Shown here: positions 26,853-35,909 of the stretch, one piece after another
Layout of the letters: every line of letters begins with the position of its first letter
Position numbering within the stretch: the stretch's first letter is position 1
NCBI RefSeq assembly: GCF_900491745.1
Contig: NZ_UETR01000005.1
Location: forward strand, 325,282 to 389,281
Reading direction: 5' to 3'
Source of the DNA: Amarolinea aalborgensis
Lineage (GTDB): Bacteria; Chloroflexota; Anaerolineae; SSC4; Amarolineaceae
DNA: 64,000 nucleotides
Notes under the pieces: generated by a model
Seen by the model: only the letters and a program-made list of their open reading frames with translations
Database searches by the model: none
What the model was told of the DNA's origin: nothing
Position numbers and translations under genes: made by a program

Positions 26853-29723
26853 ATGCGTTTGTTTTCGTCCATCCGGCGTCGGCCACATGTGGCGGCCCTG
26901 GCGTTATTCTCCATGCTTACCCTGGCCCTGACCTATCCCCTGGTCACGCATTTGACGACGCATGCGCCGGGCAGCGCTACCTGGGCTTTCGATGAATACA
27001 CCTTCTTGTGGAGCGCCTGGTGGTTCAAAACCGCGGCGCTGAATCTGCACAGCAGCCCGCTGCACACCAACCTGCTCTTTTATCCGCTTGGCCTGGATTT
27101 GATCCTCTACACCTACAACTTGTTTCATGCCGTGCTGGGCCTGCCCTTGCAGTTGGCGGTCAACGTACCTTTTGCCAGCAACCTGATGCTTTGGTTTGCC
27201 ACCATCATGAGCGGCTACGGCGCCTTCCTTTTGACGCGCTGGCTGCTGCGGCCCGCCGGCAAACGCGAGCTCGCGCCGCTATTCCCCGCGCTGCTGGCCG
27301 GGCTGATTTACGCGTTTGGCGCCAATCGCGCCATTTACCAGGCCCTCGGTCATTACAACATCGCCAGCGTGCAGTGGCTGCCGTTTGCCCTGCTCTATTT
27401 TCTCAAGGCGGGTCGGGCCAACGGGCGCGCAGCCTGGCGCCCAGCCGCGCTGGCCGGCCTCTTTACCGGTTTCCTCCTGCTCACCGACATGACCTTTGCG
27501 GTCTTCCTGGCGCTGGCGCTGCTGACCCTGCTGCCGCTTCAACCGCGGCCAAACGGGGCGCCGGCCGCACGCGTCGCCCGCCTGGGGCAGCAGATGGCGC
27601 GGCTGGCCGTGGCTGGCGCGGTCGCTGCGCTGGTCAGCGGCTACCTGCTCGTACCCACCGTGCGCGAGATGGCCGGCGGCCGCTACGGCCTGGAAGGCTG
27701 GGGCGATGCGCTCAAGCTCTCCAACGACCTGGCGAGCTTCGTCACGCCCGTGGCGCTGCATCCCCTGCTGGGGCAGGATTGGCCGCTTGCGCTGCGCGCG
27801 GCCGAAACCGGCAGCGCACGCTTCAGCGACGTCAACACCGGCTTCGTGGGATTTGTCACCCTGGCGTTGGCGCTCGTGGCTGCGCTGACCGCGTGGCGAG
27901 GGGGACGCGACGGCTCGACTGCGGTTCGACAGGCTCACCGCACGGGGCCTGAGTTTGTCGAAGGCACGGGGCCTGAGCTTGTCGAAGGCACGGGGCCTGA
28001 GTTTGTCGAAGGCCGCGCCTGGACGGCGTTGGCCGCACTCAGCGCGCTGCTCTCACTAGGCCCGCTGCTGCAAATCAACGGCCAGTGGCGCTTTGCCCTG
28101 GACAACCTGCTGCCGGAGGGCGTCACCTTCCCGCTGCCATTCGCCCTGCTGCACTACCTGCCGTTCATCAACGCCAACCGCACGCCCAACCGCTTCAGCA
28201 TCCCGCTCATGCTGGCGCTGGCCGTGCTGGCGGCTGTGGGCAGTCAGCAGCTGCGCGCGCGCATCGCTGGCTGGCGGTCAGGCCAGGCTCTGACCGTCGG
28301 TCTGAGTGGGCTGCTGGCGGCCGCGGTGCTCTTTGAACACCTGGCCTGGCCCCTGCCCTTGACCGACGCGCGGCCGCCGACCGTATACAGCCAACTGGCG
28401 CAGGAGCCAGGCCCATACGCGGTGCTCTCGCTGCCGCTGGGTTGGCGCAACGGCTTTCGCGTCTTTGGCTCCGAAGATACGCGCGTGCAGTGGTATCAGC
28501 ATGTCCACGGTCAACCGATCATCGGCGGCAACGCGGTGCGCAATCCGCCCTTCAAGTTCGACTATTTCGAGCGCCTGCCGCTCTTCCAGGCGTTGACCGG
28601 CCTGGAGATGTATCAAGCGCCTGCACCCGCACTGGATCAGGCTGCCCGCAGCCAGGCCGCGGCCTTGATGACCCTGCTCGATGTGCGTTACCTGGTGGTC
28701 AACCCGCCCGTGGCAGGGCGCTATCCGTATGCAGACACCTGGCAGACGACGCGTGACTATGCTCTGCAAGTGCTTCCGGTTGACCCCCAACCCCTGTTCG
28801 AGGCCGACGGCGTGCAGGTTTACAGGGTGCAGGCGCCGCCTCCGCCGCTGCCTTTTGTACTCGATTTTGGCCGCCAGGACACCCTGCCCTACCGCGGCGA
28901 TCACTGGGATGTGGATGAAGCCGATCTGGCGGGCGCCAGCGCCGTGTGGATGACCGGCCGCCAGACCGAGCTCTTCCTGCCGGTGCAGCCGCAGCCCGGT
29001 CAGAACTTCAAACTGACGCTGCGCGTCACGCCCTACAGTTACCCTGGCGGCCCTGCGCAAACGCTGGCCGTGGACTGGAACGGCTATTCCCTGGGGCAGC
29101 ATGAGTTAAGCCCTGGCTGGCAGGAAATCACCTTCGAAGCGCCCGCGGCCGCGGTGCGCCGCGGCCCTAACACCATCAGCCTGCGCAGCGGCTGGACGCA
29201 GGCCCCGCGCGATGCGCAGCCGGAAACGGCCTTGATCGGCGCGACCGGCGTACGCGCGCCAGTCATTATCGAGGTGCATGCTTTCAGCGAGGCGTTCATC
29301 ACCCTCACCACCGCGAAGGGACAGCGCGTGGATGCCTCGGCTGGCCGCCGCGGGGTCAACCTGGCGATCCTAGACGAAAAAACAGGCGCGCTGCTCGATA
29401 CGCGCGGCTTCGACACGGCCGCCAACGAATTTGAGGCTGAGGCGCTGGCCGCTTACCTGGCGCAGGCGCCGGCCGGCCGCGTGATTGTGGTCGCCACCAA
29501 AGGGGATGCCACGCAGCATTTGACGGCCGGCGCGCGCACGGCCTTGGAACGCCTGGGCTTGGCAACCAATCTGGCGGCAGGCTCTAGTTTCGCCGCAGTT
29601 GGCGTGCAAGGCGCGGGGAATGGCGCGGCCGCGCAGGCGATTGCCCCGAGCGACGCGTATCTCAGAGTAGGCGGCGATGCCCGGCCCCTGGCCCTGGCCG
29701 TGGATTGGGTGCGCGTCGAGTGA
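26853..29723 (+). CDS. GT-C-like membrane protein with C-terminal jelly-roll and FAM3/ILEI-like domains
   Basis: 956 aa. Its first outer loop holds TWAFDEYTFLWSAWWF and then LLFYPLGLDL, as in bacterial GT-C proteins of unknown substrate. About ten helices run to residue 500. A soluble region follows: a jelly-roll-like part (about 700-790) and a C-terminal part beginning APVIIEVHAFSEAF with RRGVNLAILDEKTGALL, FDT and RVIVVATKGDA. That last part matches the FAM3/ILEI (interleukin-like EMT inducer) fold. The ATG at 26853 follows GAGG; a TTG 15 bases upstream is less likely. A 24-base triplicate lies in frame at about residues 363-386. Confidence 0.7.
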   Translation: MRLFSSIRRRPHVAALALFSMLTLALTYPLVTHLTTHAPGSATWAFDEYTFLWSAWWFKTAALNLHSSPLHTNLLFYPLGLDLILYTYNLFHAVLGLPLQLAVNVPFASNLMLWFATIMSGYGAFLLTRWLLRPAGKRELAPLFPALLAGLIYAFGANRAIYQALGHYNIASVQWLPFALLYFLKAGRANGRAAWRPAALAGLFTGFLLLTDMTFAVFLALALLTLLPLQPRPNGAPAARVARLGQQMARLAVAGAVAALVSGYLLVPTVREMAGGRYGLEGWGDALKLSNDLASFVTPVALHPLLGQDWPLALRAAETGSARFSDVNTGFVGFVTLALALVAALTAWRGGRDGSTAVRQAHRTGPEFVEGTGPELVEGTGPEFVEGRAWTALAALSALLSLGPLLQINGQWRFALDNLLPEGVTFPLPFALLHYLPFINANRTPNRFSIPLMLALAVLAAVGSQQLRARIAGWRSGQALTVGLSGLLAAAVLFEHLAWPLPLTDARPPTVYSQLAQEPGPYAVLSLPLGWRNGFRVFGSEDTRVQWYQHVHGQPIIGGNAVRNPPFKFDYFERLPLFQALTGLEMYQAPAPALDQAARSQAAALMTLLDVRYLVVNPPVAGRYPYADTWQTTRDYALQVLPVDPQPLFEADGVQVYRVQAPPPPLPFVLDFGRQDTLPYRGDHWDVDEADLAGASAVWMTGRQTELFLPVQPQPGQNFKLTLRVTPYSYPGGPAQTLAVDWNGYSLGQHELSPGWQEITFEAPAAAVRRGPNTISLRSGWTQAPRDAQPETALIGATGVRAPVIIEVHAFSEAFITLTTAKGQRVDASAGRRGVNLAILDEKTGALLDTRGFDTAANEFEAEALAAYLAQAPAGRVIVVATKGDATQHLTAGARTALERLGLATNLAAGSSFAAVGVQGAGNGAAAQAIAPSDAYLRVGGDARPLALAVDWVRVE
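27941..28012. repeat. Three tandem 24-bp dispersed-repeat units in frame
   Basis: Three copies of a 24-base unit (27941-27964, 27965-27988, 27989-28012), differing at one base. They encode TGPEFVEG, TGPELVEG and TGPEFVEG. An inverted half-unit (TTCGACAGGCTCAC) precedes them at 27925. The unit contains the widely dispersed GCCTGAGCTTGTCGAAGG motif. Confidence 0.9.
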
Positions 29724-29730
29724 AGCCAGA

Positions 29731-30042
29731 GTGCATTTCAAATTGGGGGCGTAGCCCCGCAGGGGCTTGCACCTCGTAGCCGGATGGCCTTTGGCCTCCG
29801 GCGGGGTTGCACTGGATGGCGTGCGCGCAACCAACGCCGCCCGACCGTGAACGGATCGGGCTACGAGGTGCAAGGCCCTATCGGGCCTGACAGCCTGGGA
29901 AAGGCTCGCATCTTATAGCGGGCGCATTTCAGTTTCGCGGTGCAGCCCACGCAGGTTAGGCTTGGTAGTGGTTGCAGCGATCGTTCGGCTGAGCTCACGA
30001 CGAAGCCTCAATCGCCCAACATGCCCCCAGTTTGAAATGCAC
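29731..30042. mobile_element. MITE-like non-autonomous element, about 312 bp
   Basis: The termini 29731-29750 and 30023-30042 are inverted repeats of 20 bases with one mismatch, starting GTGCATTTCAAA. They are flanked by a 12-base direct repeat GTGAAGCCAGAG (29720-29731, sharing one base with the left terminus, and 30045-30056), as expected of a target duplication, with two extra C at the right junction. Inside is a second perfect 15-bp inverted repeat (29767-29781 with 29859-29873) and small hairpins. There is no open frame for a transposase. It fills most of the 364 bases between the two GT-C genes and begins just after the stop of the first. Confidence 0.7.
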
Positions 30043-30087
30043 CCGTGAAGCCAGAGGGACGAGGAAAGAAGAAAGGCTGACCTGATT

Positions 30088-32502
30088 GTGGAAACGGCGG
30101 CGAACAACCGACAGAAGCTGAAGCCCAGGCTCTCAGCGCAGATGGCGCTGGCGCTGGCGCTGATGGTCGGCGGCTGGGTTCTGTACGGGGCAACGATGGC
30201 GCCAGGGCTGCTTTTTGGCGATTCCGGTGAACTGCAGTTTGCCCTGCCCATCGGCGGCCTCATTCATCCGACAGGGTATCCGCTGTATGGCCTCCTGGGC
30301 TGGCTGTGGACGCAGGCGACCTTTTGGTGGCCTGAACCCGCGACGCGGGTCAACGCCTTTTCTGTGCTGTGGGGCGGCATCGCGCTTGGCTTCTTCTTCC
30401 TGGTGACGCAGCATCTCTTGGTGCGGGTCCTCCCCAAGCAGAGTGATATGAGCCGTCAGGTCTGCGGCCTGATGGCTGCGCTGCTGCTGGCGGTTTCACC
30501 CACCTGGTGGTCGCAGGCAACCATTGCCGAAGTCTACACACTCAATGCCGCGCTCATGCTGGCCGTCTTTTACCTGCTGCTGCGATGGGCCGCGGCCCAT
30601 CGAGCCGCCGAGACAGGCGCCGGGCGCTGGCTAAACGCCGCGGCCGTCATGTTCGGCTTCAGCCTGACGCATCATCAAACCACAGTGCTGTTGGTCCCAG
30701 CCTTCGTTCTCTTCATCCTGCGTGTGCAACCCGGCCTGGCCCTGCAGCTGCGTCGCCTGCTGATCCTCCTCGTGTGCGCGGGGCTGCCGCTGCTTCTGTA
30801 TCTGACGATTCCCTGGCGTGCGCTGCACACCCCCTACGCCCGATTGGAACTAAGCGAGGGCAATGTGCTGCAGCTCTACGAAGGCGGGGTTAGCGGTTTT
30901 GTGCAATGGGCCACCGGCGTGCGTTTCGCCGGTTCGCTGCGCAGCGTGCAGGCTGCGCTGGCGCAGGCGCCGCAGGCGCTGACCTGGGCCAGGCTGCAGT
31001 TCGGCGTCGTAGGCCTGGCGTTAGCGGCCCTGGGCGCACTGCACCTGCTTCTACGCCAACGCCGCGGTATGTTGACCCTGACCGGCGCAGCGCTGCTGGC
31101 CTTGCTCGGCTTCAATCTCTTTTATGGCATTGGCGACATTGCCGTCATGTACATCCCAGTCTATATGCTGCTGGGGCTGTGGTTGGCGACCGGCCTGGCC
31201 GCGCTGGTGCAGGTCGGCGACCGGCTGGCGCGCGGCCGGGATTGGAATCTTTCCCTGCTTATCCCGGCCGCCCTGCTCATTTGGCCGCTCGTATGGTTGC
31301 TCTGGCGTTTTCCGATGTATGATCTGAGTCAGCACAACACCGCCGCGGCGTTTTGGGAGCAGATTTTCAGCCAACCAATCCCAGCGAACGCCATTTTGGT
31401 CAGCAATGATCGCGACGAAATGATGCCGCTCTGGTACTACCAATTGGTGCGGCGGGAACATCAAGGTCTGACTGGCCTCTTCCCCCTGATTGTGACCGAT
31501 GCGGGGTTCAACAACGTGGTGCGCGTCGTCGAAAGCGCGCTTAGCCTGGGCGGCGGGCGCCCGGTCATCCTCGTCAAGCCAATGCCCGGGCTTGATGTCA
31601 AATTCGATCTGACAGCCACCGGTCAAGTCGTGCGCGTCAACGGCCCTGCAGTCACCCGAACGCCAGAACGGCCGCTGAATGTCAGGTTGGGCGAGGTGCT
31701 GCGCTTGACCGGTTACGGCACCGACCCCACCAGTCAACTGCGGCCTGGCGGCGCGCTGCGAGTCACGCTCTACTGGCAGCCGCAGCAGGCGCTCGATGCC
31801 GACTATACCGGCTTCGTGCAACTTCTCGACGCGTCAGGAGCCAAGGTGGCGCAGGGCAATGATCATCTAGCCGGCGGCCTTTACTACCCAACAAGCCTAT
31901 GGCGTCCAGGCGAGATTCTGCGCGATGTCTTCACGATGACGCTGCCATCCACGCTGCAGCCTGGCGCGTACACCCTCCTGACAGGCATGTATCGCAGGGA
32001 CCAGGCGAGCGGAGAGATTCAACCGTTGGCGGCGTCGCTGGCCATGGGCAAAATCGGCCTGTTGCCCGATGTCGCGCGGGCCGTGACGCCGGTCGAACGG
32101 CCGTTGAACGTGGAATTAGGCGATTCTATCCTGCTGTTAGGATATTCGCTGCGCCGTTCAGACACGGCCCTGGAGGTCATCCTGCAGTGGCAAACGGCGC
32201 GCTATATCAACGCCGACTACACGGTATTTGTGCATCTCCTCGATCCCGCACGCGCGATCGTGGCTCAACACGATGGAGAGCCGGCGGAAGGGTTGGCGCC
32301 CACCTCGATCTGGGTCCCTGGGCAGCCGATCCGCGACGAACACCGCTTGCTGCTGCCGTCCAACATGGCGCCGGGCACCTACACGCTGGTATGCGGTATG
32401 TATGATCCAGTCACGCGCGACCGTCTGGCTGTCACCGGTGGGCCGATGTCGCAGCAAGGCGACAGCCTGTTCTTGGAGGAGGTCACCTTCTTCACACGTT
32501 AA
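30088..32502 (+). CDS. DUF2723/TMEM260-type GT-C membrane protein with two C-terminal beta-sandwich modules
   Basis: 804 aa. The hallmark GDSGELQFALPIGG followed by LIHPTGYPLYGLLGWL is that of DUF2723, the bacterial relatives of the TMEM260 O-mannosyltransferase. About twelve helices end near residue 425, and a small domain with SNDRDEMMPLWYYQLV follows. Then come two beta-sandwich modules: one with VTLYWQPQQALDADYTGFVQ, PTSLWRPGEILRDV and TLLTGMYRR, the other with TVFVHLLDP, PTSIWVPGQ and GMYDP. These match the modules at 19134 and 21566. The start used is GTG at 30088; no strong ribosome site is visible. Confidence 0.8.
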   Translation: METAANNRQKLKPRLSAQMALALALMVGGWVLYGATMAPGLLFGDSGELQFALPIGGLIHPTGYPLYGLLGWLWTQATFWWPEPATRVNAFSVLWGGIALGFFFLVTQHLLVRVLPKQSDMSRQVCGLMAALLLAVSPTWWSQATIAEVYTLNAALMLAVFYLLLRWAAAHRAAETGAGRWLNAAAVMFGFSLTHHQTTVLLVPAFVLFILRVQPGLALQLRRLLILLVCAGLPLLLYLTIPWRALHTPYARLELSEGNVLQLYEGGVSGFVQWATGVRFAGSLRSVQAALAQAPQALTWARLQFGVVGLALAALGALHLLLRQRRGMLTLTGAALLALLGFNLFYGIGDIAVMYIPVYMLLGLWLATGLAALVQVGDRLARGRDWNLSLLIPAALLIWPLVWLLWRFPMYDLSQHNTAAAFWEQIFSQPIPANAILVSNDRDEMMPLWYYQLVRREHQGLTGLFPLIVTDAGFNNVVRVVESALSLGGGRPVILVKPMPGLDVKFDLTATGQVVRVNGPAVTRTPERPLNVRLGEVLRLTGYGTDPTSQLRPGGALRVTLYWQPQQALDADYTGFVQLLDASGAKVAQGNDHLAGGLYYPTSLWRPGEILRDVFTMTLPSTLQPGAYTLLTGMYRRDQASGEIQPLAASLAMGKIGLLPDVARAVTPVERPLNVELGDSILLLGYSLRRSDTALEVILQWQTARYINADYTVFVHLLDPARAIVAQHDGEPAEGLAPTSIWVPGQPIRDEHRLLLPSNMAPGTYTLVCGMYDPVTRDRLAVTGGPMSQQGDSLFLEEVTFFTR

Positions 32503-32528
32503 GCAGACCGAACCCGTCGCTGCGCAGT

Positions 32529-32549
32529 CGGCGCAGGATGCCTGCGCCG
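32529..32549. repeat. Strong hairpin after the DUF2723 gene
   Basis: Perfect nine-bp GC-rich stem (32529-32537 with 32541-32549) and three-base loop, 27 bases after the stop, without a T-run. Could stabilise the 3' end or be a weak terminator. Confidence 0.55.
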
Positions 32550-32580
32550 TTGCACAAGAACAACAAAGGCCGCGAGCTTG

Positions 32581-32609
32581 TTGCGCAACGCGTCATCAAA
32601 TGTTATAAT
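32581..32609 (+). promoter_or_regulatory. Promoter of etfBA
   Basis: TATAAT at 32604-32609 preceded by TGT (extended -10, TGn) and a weak -35 TTGCGC at 32581-32586 with a 17-base spacer. It leaves a leader of about 150 bases before etfB. Confidence 0.6.
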
Positions 32610-32767
32610 GCGTGTGTATGATTTTTCTCATGGCGCGCAGCCGCAATACGGTTAAACTTCTGAAGGCGCTGGCATGAGCGACGCCAGGCGACGTTGAGGG
32701 TTTCGATTTCCAACATAAATTCAGTGCTGACCTTTCCCCCGCCCAGTGAAGTGAAAGGAAGAGGTGT

Positions 32768-33562
32768 ATGAAGATTGTTGTTTGCGTCAAACAGACGCCT
32801 GACACAGCAGAATTGCCCAAGGTAGACTTGGCGCGCGCCAAGTCAGGCGAGCTGGGGGTGACCATGGTGGTCAACCCCTGGGATGAGTTTGCCCTGGAAG
32901 AAGGCATTCGTCTGAGTGAGCGCTTCAAGGCTGATGTCACGGCCGTCAGCATTGGCCCAGCCCAAGCGATCGAAGCGCTGCGCACGGCAATCGCCATGGG
33001 CATTGCCAATGCGGTATTGCTCAGCGATGGCGCGTTCAAGGATGGCGACGCGTGGGCCACCGCGCGTGTGTTAGCGGGCGCGATCAAGAAGAGCGGCGCG
33101 GCCGATGTGGTGATCACCGGCAAACAGGCCGTGGATGGCAACAGCGGCCTGGTGTCCGTAGGCCTTTCCCGCCTCTTGGGCGCCAGCTATCTGAGCGGCG
33201 TCACGAAGGTGGTGGATATCAGCGGCGGCAAGATCACCGTTGAGCGCGGCATGGAAGAAGGCAAAGAGACCGTCACGGCCACCCTGCCGGCGGTCATCTC
33301 CGTGGCGCGCGAGATCAACGAGCCGCGCTACCCCAGCTTCATGGGCATCCGCAAGGCATCGAAGGCCGCCGTTCCGACGTGGGCCGCTGGCGACCTGGGT
33401 CTCAGCGCAAGCCAGGTTGGCAAGGCTGGTTCCGTCATGGATTGGGTGGATATGCGCAAGCCGCCCGCGCGCGCGACCAAGTGCGAGATGATCAAGGCCG
33501 ACAGTGTGGAGCAGCAAGCCTCCATCCTCATGGATCGGCTGTTAGCCGATAAGGTACTTTAG
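32768..33562 (+). CDS. etfB: Electron transfer flavoprotein beta subunit
   Basis: 264 aa. It starts MKIVVCVKQTPDTAELPK and contains the AMP/FAD-domain II signature AREINEPRYPSFMGIRKASK. With EtfA it forms the soluble ETF that accepts electrons from acyl-CoA and related dehydrogenases. No dehydrogenase or ETF:quinone oxidoreductase gene adjoins, so the partner is unknown. A GGAAGAGG ribosome site precedes the ATG. etfA follows after 19 bases. Confidence 0.96.
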   Translation: MKIVVCVKQTPDTAELPKVDLARAKSGELGVTMVVNPWDEFALEEGIRLSERFKADVTAVSIGPAQAIEALRTAIAMGIANAVLLSDGAFKDGDAWATARVLAGAIKKSGAADVVITGKQAVDGNSGLVSVGLSRLLGASYLSGVTKVVDISGGKITVERGMEEGKETVTATLPAVISVAREINEPRYPSFMGIRKASKAAVPTWAAGDLGLSASQVGKAGSVMDWVDMRKPPARATKCEMIKADSVEQQASILMDRLLADKVL

Positions 33563-33581
33563 GGAAGGAGGACACACACCA

Positions 33582-34559
33582 ATGTCAGTTCTTATTTGGG
33601 TCGAACAATTCGACGGCAAACCAACCAGCAGTTCCTGGGAGATTCTAGGCAAGGCGCGTCAGTTGGCCGATGAGCTCAAGGTCACGACCGGCGCCATCGT
33701 CCTGGGCAGCGGTATAGATGCCATTGTCGCGGCAGCCATCAGCTACGGGGCAGACACGGTCTACGCGTGTGATGACCCCAGCCTGAAATCCTTCCGCCTC
33801 AATCCGTATACCGAAGTGATCAAGAAGGTCATCGGCGACGCCAAGCCATCTATCGTCCTCTTCCCGGCCAGCATGCGCGGCCGCGATCTCAGCGGCGCAG
33901 TCGCCTGCGATCTCAACACAGGCGTGGCTGCGGACGTGCTCGATCTTTCGCTGCGCGACGGCCGCCTGTTGGCCACGCGACCGATCTACTCCGGCAACAT
34001 CCTGGTGGATGTGGTCAGCAAGGCTGATCCGCAGATTGCCAGTGTGCGCAACCGCGCGTTCCCCGCGCCAGATGCCAATCCGGGCCGGGCAGGCAACGTG
34101 GTCAAGGTCACGCCGGCGCTGGCTGAAGGACAGGCCGGGGCCGTCGTGAACAGCTTCGAGGTGGTTGGCGGCGGCGAAGTGAGCCTGGGTGATGCCCGCA
34201 TCATCGTCTCCGGCGGTCGCGGCGTCAAGGGGCCGGAAGGCTTTGCGCCCATCAAGGCGCTGGCCGATGCGCTAGGCGGCGCGATGGGCGCCAGCCGCGC
34301 TGCGGTGGACGCGGGCTGGATTCCGTACAAGCACCAGGTCGGCCAGACTGGCAAGACCGTGCGCCCTGATCTGTATGTGGCGTGCGGCATTTCAGGCGCC
34401 ATTCAGCACCTGGCCGGCATGGGATCGTCCAAGGTCATCGTCGCGATCAATAAGGACCCGGAAGCGCCCATCTTCGGCATTGCCAACTATGGTATCGTCG
34501 GCGACCTGTTTGCCGTGGTGCCGGCGCTGACGGCTGAAGCGAAGAAACGCCTGGGCTAG
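33582..34559 (+). CDS. etfA: Electron transfer flavoprotein alpha subunit
   Basis: 325 aa. The C-terminal FAD domain is clear: IIVSGGRGVKGPEGF, GASRAAVDAGW, HQVGQTGKTVRPDLYVACGI, SGAIQHLAGM and AINKDPEAPIFGIANYGIVGD. The N-terminal domain pairs with EtfB. AAGGAGG precedes the ATG by ten bases. Last gene of the etfBA unit, ending at a bidirectional terminator. Confidence 0.97.
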   Translation: MSVLIWVEQFDGKPTSSSWEILGKARQLADELKVTTGAIVLGSGIDAIVAAAISYGADTVYACDDPSLKSFRLNPYTEVIKKVIGDAKPSIVLFPASMRGRDLSGAVACDLNTGVAADVLDLSLRDGRLLATRPIYSGNILVDVVSKADPQIASVRNRAFPAPDANPGRAGNVVKVTPALAEGQAGAVVNSFEVVGGGEVSLGDARIIVSGGRGVKGPEGFAPIKALADALGGAMGASRAAVDAGWIPYKHQVGQTGKTVRPDLYVACGISGAIQHLAGMGSSKVIVAINKDPEAPIFGIANYGIVGDLFAVVPALTAEAKKRLG

Positions 34560-34590
34560 CCAATTCCGTTAGCTGGGGAGAAATGCAATA

Positions 34591-34629
34591 AAAAAAGAAC
34601 CGGGTTTCTGACGAAATCCGGTTCTTTTT
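34591..34629. terminator. Bidirectional terminator between etfA and the parvulin gene
   Basis: The stem AAAAAGAACCGG pairs with CCGGTTCTTTTT and extends by GTTT/AAAT with one wobble. A and T tracts on both sides serve both converging transcripts. Confidence 0.9.
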
Positions 34630-34646
34630 CAATCCGTGGCGCAAAA

Positions 34647-35885
34647 CTAGCCGCCGATGGGTGTGGGCGGGATCTTACTCGTGTTCCACGACCGTTCGAT
34701 CTTGGATGCCTCACGCAGCTTGGTCAAGAAGTCGGCGAAGGCCTGCTGCTTCTTGCTAGCCAGGGTGCTGTCATCCAATTTACGTGCGGGGTCCTTCTCC
34801 GTAACCTGGATGATATGATAACCGAACTGCGTCGTCACGATGTCGCTGATCTGGTTGACTTCGAGCTTGAAGGCGGCGTCTTCGAACTCCGCCACCATGC
34901 GGCCCTTGCCGAACCAGCCCAGGTCGCCGCCTTGCGCGGCCGAGCTATCTTCAGAGACTTCCTTGGCCACCACATCGAAGGGTTCGCCCTTCTTGAGGCG
35001 TTCCAGCGCAGCCTTGATTTTCTCATCGGCCTTCTGTTTCTCTTCAGCCGTGGCGGTGGCAGCCACCTTGACCAGGATGTGCCGCGCGTGGATTTCCTCT
35101 TCGGTTGTAGGCACGTCCGCCGTTACCACGTCTTGCAGCTTCGTGCGCAGCAGACGGTTTTCGGTCAGGGTGCGGAACTCCGCCTCGGTCACACCCGATG
35201 ATTTGCTGATATTGTCCAGCGTCTCTTTGTAAATACGCTGATACTCAGCTTCGGTGAAAGGCGTCGGCGTCGGCGCGGGCGTTACCGTCGCGCTGACCAC
35301 CTGCGTCTCAGTCACACCGGCCGACGTTGTCACCACCTGGGTTGAGGTGATGGTCGCCGGCGTGACGATCGGCGTCGGCGTCGCATCAGGCTCGTAACCG
35401 AAGCTCTTCGCGACTTCTTTCTCCACGTCCGCCGGGTCCACGGTGATATTGCGCTTGGCGGCTTCCTGGCGAATCAGCGCTTCATCCACCATGTTGTCGA
35501 GCACATTCAGAGCCAGGGTCTCCGGGTTGCTCAACTGCTGTTGAAGCTGTTGGATTTGGGAACCAAAGAAGTTGTTGGAGCCATTAGGATCGAGCTGCTG
35601 CTGAATCTGCTGATACTGCGCCAGTTGATTCACGAGCAGCGCACGTTCGTACTTCACCCGAGCCTGGTAGCGGTCGGTTGTGATGGTGTCGCCGTTGACC
35701 GTTGCCACCGGCGAGTTGGGAATCAGAACTAGTTGTTGGAGTAACCCGACAGCCAGCACGATCACCACGAGGGCGCCGGTAATGCCGACGCCAATCAGAA
35801 CGCGGCGTTGAAGCTCACGCTCACGCCGGTTGAGGGCCGTCTGTTTCTTGGTCGGTTCTTTAACCGCTCGTTCTCGCTTTGCCAT
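34647..35885 (-). CDS. Membrane-anchored parvulin-type peptidyl-prolyl isomerase (PrsA/SurA-like)
   Basis: 412 aa. A basic cytoplasmic N-terminus precedes one membrane anchor (VLIGVGITGALVVIVLAVGL), then a SurA-N-like chaperone domain (VATVNGDTITTDRYQARVKY). A Thr/Pro-rich linker around residues 165-210 is followed by a rotamase domain with ARHILVKV, GGDLGWFGKGRMV and FGYHIIQVTEK. It should fold exported proteins at the outer membrane face. It is the last gene after rpsF-ssb-rpsR, 24 bases beyond the rpsR stop. No lipobox is seen, so a membrane anchor rather than a lipoprotein. Confidence 0.88.
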   Translation of the reverse strand: MAKRERAVKEPTKKQTALNRRERELQRRVLIGVGITGALVVIVLAVGLLQQLVLIPNSPVATVNGDTITTDRYQARVKYERALLVNQLAQYQQIQQQLDPNGSNNFFGSQIQQLQQQLSNPETLALNVLDNMVDEALIRQEAAKRNITVDPADVEKEVAKSFGYEPDATPTPIVTPATITSTQVVTTSAGVTETQVVSATVTPAPTPTPFTEAEYQRIYKETLDNISKSSGVTEAEFRTLTENRLLRTKLQDVVTADVPTTEEEIHARHILVKVAATATAEEKQKADEKIKAALERLKKGEPFDVVAKEVSEDSSAAQGGDLGWFGKGRMVAEFEDAAFKLEVNQISDIVTTQFGYHIIQVTEKDPARKLDDSTLASKKQQAFADFLTKLREASKIERSWNTSKIPPTPIGG

Positions 35886-35909
35886 GCCGCGTGGCGCTCC
35901 TGGTCAGAA

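Noticed and set aside
32529..32549. Intrinsic terminator after the DUF2723 gene
   Set aside because: The stem is strong but no T-run follows, so it is listed as a hairpin only.
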